Shown here piece by piece: positions 57,854 to 64,000 of a stretch of DNA of 64,000 nt (the stretch's first letter is position 1; each line of letters opens with the position of its first letter). Under the pieces are notes generated by a model. That model saw nothing but the letters and a program-made list of their open reading frames with translations. It did not search any database and was not told the origin of the DNA. The stretch comes from Lachnospiraceae bacterium UBA3689. GTDB taxonomy: Bacteria; Bacillota; Clostridia; Lachnospirales; Lachnospiraceae. Where the stretch lies: contig DFIU01000010.1 of assembly GCA_002371465.1 (NCBI GenBank), forward strand, positions 301,512-365,511, in the 5' to 3' direction. A program made the position numbers and the translations under genes.

Positions 57854-59266
57854 TTATACCGGATATGCCTTGTTGGTCGTATCGGCTTCCTTGGCATCGA
57901 CGCCGGTCTTCTGCGCGTCTCTGTACTTGAAGTAATCGACCGCAACCTTGGGGAAGAGGGCGTAGGTCAGAACATCCTCATCCTGCTGCTTGTAGGGAGC
58001 GACTTCCTCTTCAAACTTGGGAAGCCCCGGCTCAAGCAGGTCCGCCGGCCGGCAGGTGATGGGGATTTCATTTCCGATGCAGGTCTTCTGAACTTCTTCA
58101 TTGAAGGGAAGCGGAGTCTTGCCGTACTTGCCCAGGAAGATATTCTTGGACTCTTCCGGTACGACGCTGTAACGCTTGCCGGTCAGGACGTTCATAACTG
58201 CCTGGGTACCGACGATCTGGGAGGACGGGGTAACCAGAGGCGGCTCGCCCATGTCCTTTCTGACCCTGGGTACTTCTTCCAAAACATCGTAGAAGCGGTC
58301 TTCCGCGTTCATCTTCTTCAGCTGGTTGGTCAGGTTGGACAGCATACCGCCCGGAACCTGGTACTGTAAAGTCTTGATATTGACACCCAGGTTCTTGGGG
58401 TTCATCAGGCCGCTCTCCAGATCCCTCTCCCGGATGGGTCTGAAGTAGTCCGCGATCTCGCAGAGGGCATTGAGGTCAAGGCCGCTGTCATAAGGCGTAT
58501 CCTTGAAAGCCTCTACCATAACTTCGGTCGCCGGCTGGGACGTGCCCAGAGCGAAGGGGCTGAGCGCGGTATCGATGATGTCGACTCCGGCTTCGACAGC
58601 CTTCATGTAGGTCATGGAAGCAAGACCGGATGTGTAGTGGGTATGAAGCTCGATCGGAAGCCTCGTCGTCTCTTTCAGAGCCTTGACCAGTTCTCCGGCA
58701 GCCTTGGGGGTCAGAAGGCCCGCCATATCCTTGATGCAGATGGAATCAGCGCCCATCTCCTCGATGCCCTGCGCCATCTTGACCCAGTAGTCCAGAGTGT
58801 AGGCCTCGCCCAGAGTATAGGACAGGGCGACCTGAGCCTCTACTTTTTCCTCATTTGCAGCCTTGACAGCGGTCTTTAAGTTGCGAAGATCGTTCAGGCA
58901 GTCAAAGATACGGATAACATCGATTCCGTTGGAAGCGGACTTTTTGACGAAATATTCGACGACATCGTCCGGATAGGGTTTATAACCCAGGATGTTCTGT
59001 CCGCGGAAAAGCATCTGAAGTTTGGTGTTTTTGAATCCTTTTCGGAATGTTCTCAGTCTTTCCCAGGGATCTTCGTGCAGGAAACGGAGAGCCGCATCAA
59101 AGGTAGCGCCGCCCCAGCACTCAACTGCCCTGTAACCGATCCGGTCCAGTTTTTCGACAGCCGGAAGCATTTCCTCCGTCGTCATTCTGGTCGCAATCAG
59201 AGACTGATGAGCATCACGAAGAATGGTTTCTGTAATCTGAACAGGTTTTTTAACTGTATCAGCCAT
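57854..59266 (-). CDS. 5S-like carboxyltransferase (oxaloacetate decarboxylase alpha / pyruvate carboxylase B type)
   Basis: A 470-residue carboxyltransferase: N-terminal TIM barrel with ETILRDAHQSLIATRM (metal Asp), the carboxylated Lys in CIKDMAG, H-T-H-Y-T-S-G metal His pair and FALGTSQPATE, then a C-terminal alpha-helical domain. It moves CO2 between biotin and pyruvate/oxaloacetate. It has no biotin domain; that is a separate gene (60485). GAGGAGG precedes ATG 59266. Last gene of the operon. Confidence 0.9.
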   Translation of the reverse strand: MADTVKKPVQITETILRDAHQSLIATRMTTEEMLPAVEKLDRIGYRAVECWGGATFDAALRFLHEDPWERLRTFRKGFKNTKLQMLFRGQNILGYKPYPDDVVEYFVKKSASNGIDVIRIFDCLNDLRNLKTAVKAANEEKVEAQVALSYTLGEAYTLDYWVKMAQGIEEMGADSICIKDMAGLLTPKAAGELVKALKETTRLPIELHTHYTSGLASMTYMKAVEAGVDIIDTALSPFALGTSQPATEVMVEAFKDTPYDSGLDLNALCEIADYFRPIRERDLESGLMNPKNLGVNIKTLQYQVPGGMLSNLTNQLKKMNAEDRFYDVLEEVPRVRKDMGEPPLVTPSSQIVGTQAVMNVLTGKRYSVVPEESKNIFLGKYGKTPLPFNEEVQKTCIGNEIPITCRPADLLEPGLPKFEEEVAPYKQQDEDVLTYALFPKVAVDYFKYRDAQKTGVDAKEADTTNKAYPV

Positions 59267-59317
59267 ATTTAAGCCTCCTCGTATGTACGGCGGCAAAAGC
59301 CGCCGGATTCATTTTCA

Positions 59318-60463
59318 TTAGATACCGTAAATAGCCATAAAAGTACCTGCCGCAACGGCGGTACCGATAACGCCCGCCACGTTGGGACCCATTGCGTTCA
59401 TCAGCAGGAAGTTGGTCGGATCTGCCTCCTGACCGACCTTCTGGGAGACACGGGCAGCCATGGGAACAGCGGATACGCCGGCAGACCCGATCAGCGGATT
59501 GATCTTGCCGTGGGTCACAACCTTGAGCAGCTGACCCAGCCAGACTCCTCCGGCTGTTCCGAAAATAAAAGCGATCAGACCAAGTACAACAATCTTAAGA
59601 GTTGCCGCATTGAGAAAAGCTTCCGCGCTTGTCGTCGCTCCTACGGACGTTCCCAGAAAAATAACGACGATGTACATGAGGGCATTGCTTGCCGTCTCCG
59701 TCAGCTGCTTGACAACGCCGGATTCCCGGAAGAGGTTGCCCAGCATCAGCATACCGACCAGAGGTGCCGTTGTCGGAAGGATCATGCAGACAACAACTGT
59801 GATCACAATCGGGAAAAGAATTTTTTCAAGCTTCGACACCGGACGAAGCTGTCCCATGCGAATCAGACGATCTTTCTTCGAGGTGAAGAGCCGCATAACC
59901 GGCGGCTGAATAATAGGGACCAGGGACATATAGGAATATGCCGCCACCGCAATCGGACCAAGGAGTGCAGTCTGACCAAGCTTGGTCGCAAGGAAGATCG
60001 ATGTCGGGCCGTCTGCTCCGCCAATGATGGAGATGGCAGCCGCGCTCTTGCCGTTAAAGCCCATGAAGATGGCAAGGAAGTAGGCGACATAGATTCCGAG
60101 CTGGGCGGCCGCCCCCATCAGGAAGGAGATGGGATTGGCAATCAACGGACCAAAGTCCGTCAGAGCGCCTACGCCCATGAAGATCAGGGAAGGCAGGATA
60201 CTCCACTCATCCATCTGATAGAAATAGTAAAGCAGACCGCCGACACCGTTGGCGGAATCCGAGGGTTTCAGCATGATGTCCGGATAAATATTGACCAGCA
60301 GCATGCCGAACGCGATCGGAACCAGAAGCAGCGGCTCGTAGTCCTTTGCAATTGCCAAATACAGGAACACAAACGCTACGACTATCATCACGTAGTTGCC
60401 CCAGGAAAGATTCATGAAGGCCGTCTGTGAAAGCAGATTTGACAGAGTGTCAAGAATATTCAT
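59318..60463 (-). CDS. Sodium-pump decarboxylase beta subunit
   Basis: A 381-residue membrane protein of the OadB/MmdB/GcdB family: about nine helices, with IIGGADGPTSIFLATKL and the C-terminal SAGVSAVPMAARVSQKVGQEADPTNFLLMNAMGPNVAGVIG, the Na+-site regions. It decarboxylates carboxybiotin and exports Na+. It links the soluble carboxyltransferases to membrane energy. GGAGG before ATG. Confidence 0.95.
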   Translation of the reverse strand: MNILDTLSNLLSQTAFMNLSWGNYVMIVVAFVFLYLAIAKDYEPLLLVPIAFGMLLVNIYPDIMLKPSDSANGVGGLLYYFYQMDEWSILPSLIFMGVGALTDFGPLIANPISFLMGAAAQLGIYVAYFLAIFMGFNGKSAAAISIIGGADGPTSIFLATKLGQTALLGPIAVAAYSYMSLVPIIQPPVMRLFTSKKDRLIRMGQLRPVSKLEKILFPIVITVVVCMILPTTAPLVGMLMLGNLFRESGVVKQLTETASNALMYIVVIFLGTSVGATTSAEAFLNAATLKIVVLGLIAFIFGTAGGVWLGQLLKVVTHGKINPLIGSAGVSAVPMAARVSQKVGQEADPTNFLLMNAMGPNVAGVIGTAVAAGTFMAIYGI

Positions 60464-60484
60464 TAACTAAGACCTCCGAAAGAA

Positions 60485-60868
60485 TTAGTTCATAGTAGCA
60501 AGAAGATCGCCGGACTCTACCTGATCGCCTGTCGCAACGTTAACGCTGGCAACCGTGCCGTCCTGGGGTGCGACAACCGGAATTTCCATCTTCATGGATT
60601 CGAGAATTACAATCGGATCCCCGGCCTTTACCGCCGCTCCGACTCCGTTTGCAATGCTGAGAACCTTGCCCGGGACCTGGGCGTTAACTTCTACGCCGCC
60701 GGCCGTTCCCTGAACCTGGGGTGCTGCAGGAACTGCTGCCGGTGCGGGAGCTGCCGCTGGAGCAGGTGCTGCTGCCTGAACCGGAGCTGCTGCCGGTGCG
60801 GATGCTGCTCCCTCTTCTACCGTTACGCTGTAAGCGGTTCCATTGACTGTGATTGTATAGTTTTTCAT
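60485..60868 (-). CDS. Biotin carrier protein
   Basis: A 127-residue carrier. An N-terminal strand region (KNYTITVNGTAYSVTVEEG), an Ala/Pro-rich flexible linker (about 22-58) and a biotinyl domain with the ESMKMEIPV motif, where Lys carries biotin. It would shuttle CO2 between the two carboxyltransferases and the beta subunit. AGGAGG before ATG 60868. Confidence 0.94.
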   Translation of the reverse strand: MKNYTITVNGTAYSVTVEEGAASAPAAAPVQAAAPAPAAAPAPAAVPAAPQVQGTAGGVEVNAQVPGKVLSIANGVGAAVKAGDPIVILESMKMEIPVVAPQDGTVASVNVATGDQVESGDLLATMN

Positions 60869-60894
60869 TTTAAATTCCTCCTGGAAATAAAAGC

Positions 60895-61704
60895 TCAACG
60901 CCATTTGTTGTTGTGAAGCCGCTTAATGGACCGGACTACATAGCCGTCCACCGGCTTATTTTCGGAAGCTGCGATCGCCGCCGCAATGACAGCGACGAGT
61001 TCCCGGTTCTTAAGAAGGTCGTCCCCTTCGGTACCTGCCGCAGCTGCCTGAGGCGCTGCTTTCTTAGCCGCCGGAGCTGCCGCTTTTGCCCCCTCTTTCT
61101 TGCCGGATGTCGTATGGGGCAGGAAATTGAAGGCGCTGATGACAAAGATCAGGAAGACCAGAACGATGAATACAGTGATCAGACCGGTCGCCGTATTGCC
61201 GGCTGCCGTCTCCATCTTGAATGCAAAGGTCTCCTTCGAATCGTCAGAGTAGTCCGCAATCGTCGTGGAGATCGGATTTAGAGCCTTGCCGTAGGAAATC
61301 GTCATAGCCATCTGCCCCTGGTCCTCACCGGTCAGAACAATCCGGCTGGTGTAGCCCTCTTCCGTCCGCTCGGTATCCTTGACTTCCGCCTTTTTGATTT
61401 CGCCGTGCTTTTCCACGAACTGGTGCCAGCGGTAACCAAAGTCATTGTCAAAGAGGTAATTGACGACCACCTGCCCCTGATCAAGATAGTCCTTAAACTG
61501 CTGATAGCTGGCGGATGTCAGCATGGCAGCAAAGTTCTTCTTAGTATAGTCCGCAACATCCTTGATATTCTGCTCCCGGATCTCTTCCGTGGCAGATGTC
61601 TCAATCTGGGAAGAGGTCTTGGGCAGGCTGCCGCAACCGGTCAGGGCAAAAGACGCCATAACCATGCACAGGAGGGCGATCACTAATTTGTTCAGTTTTT
61701 TCAT
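60895..61704 (-). CDS. Lipoprotein-type gamma subunit (OadG-like) with extra N-terminal domain
   Basis: A 269-residue protein. A signal peptide with lipobox LTGC (Cys near 24) is followed by an exported domain of about 135 residues (ADYTKKNFAAMLTSASYQQF and a strand-rich part) of the DUF3887 kind, then a membrane helix (about 170-190, GLITVFIVLVFLIFVISAF) and an Ala/Lys-rich cytoplasmic tail with ELVAVIAAAIAASENKPVDGYVVRSIKR, which is the OadG-like end. Ordinary OadG is under 100 residues. ATG 61704; a TTG upstream is not used. Confidence 0.8.
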   Translation of the reverse strand: MKKLNKLVIALLCMVMASFALTGCGSLPKTSSQIETSATEEIREQNIKDVADYTKKNFAAMLTSASYQQFKDYLDQGQVVVNYLFDNDFGYRWHQFVEKHGEIKKAEVKDTERTEEGYTSRIVLTGEDQGQMAMTISYGKALNPISTTIADYSDDSKETFAFKMETAAGNTATGLITVFIVLVFLIFVISAFNFLPHTTSGKKEGAKAAAPAAKKAAPQAAAAGTEGDDLLKNRELVAVIAAAIAASENKPVDGYVVRSIKRLHNNKWR

Positions 61705-61721
61705 GAAGATGCCCGCCTTTC

Positions 61722-63116
61722 TCAAACCGTGCCGTGTTTTCTGTCCGGACGGTTTTCTCTCTTTGTGTAAAGCATTTCAAAGGCTCCGATCACATATTTT
61801 CTGGTGTCGGCATCATCGATAATGGTATCGACATAGCCTCTTCTTGCTGCGGAAAGTGCGCTCTCCTGCAGTTCCGCATACTCTGCAGCTGTCTGTTTGA
61901 TAGTCTCAGCGTCTTTGCTGTCCGCTAAAATCTTGGCGGCGGAGGCTGCATTCATCGTGCCGATCTCAGCGTTTTTCCATGCGAAGACCATGTCCGCCCC
62001 GATTGCCTTAGAGCCCATCAGAACATAAGGAGTACCGAAAGCTCTGCCGGCAACTACGGTAACCTTAGGAACCGTCGCATTGGTGTAGGCATAGGCAAGG
62101 CGCGCGCCTTCCTTGGTCATCCGGCGTTCTGTACATTTGCAGGAGCTGAATTTCTCCGCGTTGACCAAAGTCAGGACCGGAATATTGAAGGCGTCGCAGA
62201 AACCGATAAAATCAGCTGCCTTTTCAGCCCCTCTTGCATGAAGGGCGCCGTCGTCGCCGCTGTTAGCCACTGCGCCGACCGTGTAACCGTTCAGCTTGAT
62301 AAAACCGATTACCATGCTCTTGGCAAATTCCGGCTTGGTCTCAAAGAACTGACCGCCGTCGCTTAAGATCCTCAGGGTATCCGCGGCATTGCCGATGGTC
62401 GAAGCAAGACCTGCGGTTGCCCGGTTCAGATCGTCGCCGCAATTTTCGGAAACTCCCTCATCTTCATTGTTCTGGGGAAGCAGAGCTAACAGCTCTCTCA
62501 TCTTGGAAGCCATCTCCGCTTCCGATCCGGCAAAATCGACATGGCCCTGTTCCATCTGGAACTGGCACTTGGAATTGTCGAACTTGTCCACATTGCTGCC
62601 TTCGATGGCATCCGGAGCATTGACGAAGAGACGAGCCTTGTCGGCCTCCATGAATACGAAGTCAGACAGACCGGTCAGGATGGAAAGTCCGCCGCCTGCA
62701 TTTCCGTATACAGCCGTAATCTGCGGAACGACGCCGGAATTCATCGCCTGATTGCGAAAGATTCTGCCGAGGGCATTCAAAGCATCGGTGGATTCCTGGA
62801 GACGGACACCGCCGCAGTCGATCATAGCAACAACCGGAGCGCCTGTCTTTTCGGCAAGATGGTAAAGGTTGGAAATTTTCCGTGCATGCATTTCGCCGAT
62901 TGTACCGTTTAGCACCGTTACATCCTGACTATAAACATACACGAGGCCGCCATCCACAGTTCCGTATCCGGTTACGACACCGTCAGACGGAGCAGCTTCG
63001 GCTAAGAGATTGAAATCTGTCGAACGGGCTGTCACCTGTCCGCCGATTTCGACAAAACTGTTTGCGTCAAGCAAAGAAGCAATTCTTCCGCTTGCTGCAT
63101 TTTGAGTCTCACTCAT
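61722..63116 (-). CDS. Acyl-CoA carboxyltransferase (MmdA/12S-like)
   Basis: A 464-residue carboxyltransferase of the propionyl/methylmalonyl-CoA type: N-half with VYSQDVTVLNGTIGEMHARKI and AVYGNAGGGLSILTGLSDFVFM, C-half with RAFGTPYVLMGSKAIGADMVFAWKNAEIG. It is shorter than usual MmdA (about 510). It would take CO2 from a malonyl-type CoA ester to biotin, or give it back. First gene of the operon; GGAGG before the ATG. Confidence 0.88.
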   Translation of the reverse strand: MSETQNAASGRIASLLDANSFVEIGGQVTARSTDFNLLAEAAPSDGVVTGYGTVDGGLVYVYSQDVTVLNGTIGEMHARKISNLYHLAEKTGAPVVAMIDCGGVRLQESTDALNALGRIFRNQAMNSGVVPQITAVYGNAGGGLSILTGLSDFVFMEADKARLFVNAPDAIEGSNVDKFDNSKCQFQMEQGHVDFAGSEAEMASKMRELLALLPQNNEDEGVSENCGDDLNRATAGLASTIGNAADTLRILSDGGQFFETKPEFAKSMVIGFIKLNGYTVGAVANSGDDGALHARGAEKAADFIGFCDAFNIPVLTLVNAEKFSSCKCTERRMTKEGARLAYAYTNATVPKVTVVAGRAFGTPYVLMGSKAIGADMVFAWKNAEIGTMNAASAAKILADSKDAETIKQTAAEYAELQESALSAARRGYVDTIIDDADTRKYVIGAFEMLYTKRENRPDRKHGTV

Positions 63117-63143
63117 CTTTAGTCCTCCATTAGATTAAAAAAA

Positions 63144-63172
63144 TTTATACAGTTCACATTGTAACGCTTCAA
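63144..63172 (-). promoter_or_regulatory. Probable promoter of the decarboxylase operon
   Basis: On the minus strand TTGAAG (63172-63167), 17-nt spacer, TATAAA (63149-63144), 28 bp before the first ATG. Confidence 0.5.
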
Positions 63173-63255
63173 CATGTCAAATTCAATCAAAACGAAAGTG
63201 ATTTGCACAAAATATTGAAGCAAAAGAAAAAGAAAGCACAAGCCCTGTGCCAGAT

Positions 63256-63828
63256 TCAGACATCGACCCGGACTTCCGCTTCCTTCTCCGCCTCCGCCTT
63301 AAACTCCTCTTCCATCTCCGGGTTGATTTCCGGCAGGTCACTGGCGGAGGAGACTCCAAAGAGACGGAGGAACTCCTGGGTCGTTCCGAATAAAATGGGG
63401 CGGCCGGGCTGCTGGGCACGACCCAGCTCACAGACCAGGTTGAATTCCACCAGGCGGTTGACCGCATGGTCGCTGTTGACGCCCCGAATCCGTTCAATCT
63501 CAGCCTTGGTCACCGGCTGCTTGTAGGCGATGACGGACAGGGTCTCAAGCGCCGCCTCACTCAGATGAGGCTTTTGCGGATTTAATTCCAGGGTGATCAG
63601 TTCCGGATAGTAGTCCCGCCTGGTACACATCTGATAGGAACCGTCGATTTCGATAATCTCGGTTCCGTGGGGGGCGGCGTTCCAATCAGCTTGAAAGTTC
63701 CTGACAAGAGCCTCCGTCTCTTCCCTGCTTTTTTGAAGAGCCTTTGAAAGATCCTCAAGGGAAACCGCCCTGCCCGTCGCAAATAAAATCGCCTCAATGG
63801 CAGCGGCGTCTGTCTTATTCTGATCCAT
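63256..63828 (-). CDS. scpB: Chromosome-segregation protein ScpB
   Basis: A 190-residue ScpB: AAAIEAILFATGRAVSLEDLSKAL, the winged-helix SEAALETLSVIAYKQPVTKAEIERIRG and FNLVCELGRAQQPGRPILFGTTQEFLRLFG. It joins Smc and ScpA in condensin. The second of two adjacent ATGs fits the GAGGAGG spacing. A scpA stop overlaps it. Confidence 0.95.
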   Translation of the reverse strand: MDQNKTDAAAIEAILFATGRAVSLEDLSKALQKSREETEALVRNFQADWNAAPHGTEIIEIDGSYQMCTRRDYYPELITLELNPQKPHLSEAALETLSVIAYKQPVTKAEIERIRGVNSDHAVNRLVEFNLVCELGRAQQPGRPILFGTTQEFLRLFGVSSASDLPEINPEMEEEFKAEAEKEAEVRVDV

Positions 63829-64000
63829 CATCCTTCCTCCTCATACTGGTCCCGAATCCGATTGATATCCACTTCCTGGGCACGTTCGATATAGATCTCC
63901 TGGTCGATCCCATCCTGAGTCGCCTCGATGATGCCGTATTTCATAAGTTCCAGAACCGCAAGAAAGGTCACAACGACCTGAACCTTGCTGCTCTGCTCTT
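63828..64000 (-). CDS. scpA: ScpA, C-terminal part, cut by window edge
   Basis: The last 57 codons read VQVVVTFLAVLELMKYG, then IYIERAQEVDINRI before TGA. This matches the C-terminal winged helix of ScpA that binds Smc. The stop overlaps the scpB start, the normal scpA-scpB order. The rest lies beyond 64000. Confidence 0.85.
   Translation of the reverse strand, partial: EQSSKVQVVVTFLAVLELMKYGIIEATQDGIDQEIYIERAQEVDINRIRDQYEEEG

Noticed and set aside
59510..60430. 306-codon plus-strand frame antisense to the beta subunit
   Set aside because: Rich in His, Arg and Asp as expected for the reverse of a membrane-protein gene; no motifs or ribosome site.
1..64000. CRISPR arrays, tRNA or rRNA genes, insertion sequences and prophage
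   Set aside because: No regular repeat-spacer pattern, cloverleaf, rRNA stretch, transposase or phage structural gene was seen in any gap.

Overview
The window looks like chromosomal DNA of an anaerobic Bacillota, class Clostridia, most likely a Lachnospirales-type organism. The clues are a ribosomal protein L27 with a cleavable N-terminal extension beside its Prp protease, a short HisG with a separate HisZ, RecU, RelQ-like alarmone synthetase, YloU/FakA, GerW and DUF2953 genes, a paired TIGR03960/DUF2344 radical-SAM locus, and a membrane biotin-dependent decarboxylase operon. This placement is inferred from gene content; there is no rRNA or tRNA in the window. Nearly all genes from 15.5 kb onward lie on the minus strand in tightly packed, often 4-bp-overlapping operons. 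The right two thirds are visibly richer in G+C than the first ~11 kb.

Region 1 (1-3000) is accessory: two back-to-back, divergent type II toxin-antitoxin loci (DinJ/YafQ on minus, an RHH antitoxin plus RelE toxin on plus), each with a palindrome overlapping its promoter, then a tyrosine recombinase and a 12-bp-arm inverted repeat. Region 2 (3000-12800) holds sbcC and sbcD, which are normally adjacent but here are split by an AT-rich block encoding an OmpR-type two-component system and a three-gene ABC-2 transporter; a NUDIX gene precedes sbcD. Region 3 (13.2-15.6 kb) is an SOS locus: a YneA-like LysM protein divergent from lexA with several LexA boxes between them, followed by a membrane protein/XRE regulator pair.

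Region 4 (15.5-38 kb) is a long housekeeping run: transglutaminase lipoprotein, rsfS, yqeK, nadD, yhbY, obg, rpmA-prp-rplU, an RNase G, the radical-SAM pair, hisIBDGZ, recU, lepB, a pseudouridine synthase, an rRNA m5C methyltransferase, a small alarmone synthetase, pepD, a coiled-coil protein, coaD, rsmD and mgsA. Region 5 (38-52.4 kb) carries recG, fakA, an Asp23 protein, rpmB (plus strand), gerW, a DUF2953 gene, a class B PBP with a RodA/FtsW partner, a U32 peptidase, zapA, ruvB, ruvA and an ACT-domain protein.

Region 6 (52.5-64 kb) has a YprB-like nuclease gene converging on rpsA-ispH-cmk, a flavoprotein, then a five-gene operon encoding an acyl-CoA carboxyltransferase, a lipoprotein-type gamma subunit, a biotin carrier, a sodium-pump beta subunit and a 5S-like carboxyltransferase. 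That set could decarboxylate or transcarboxylate between CoA esters and 2-oxoacids while pumping Na+. The window ends in scpB and the 3' part of scpA.

No clearly unprecedented system was recognised. The best candidates for a second look are the hybrid decarboxylase operon with its long gamma-subunit lipoprotein, the insertion splitting sbcDC, the divergent double toxin-antitoxin cassette beside a recombinase and inverted repeat, the membrane-protein/XRE pair with repeated operator half-sites, and several transcription or translation signals in odd places (terminator inside a convergent gene, a possible leaderless mRNA, a U32 gene starting straight after a terminator).
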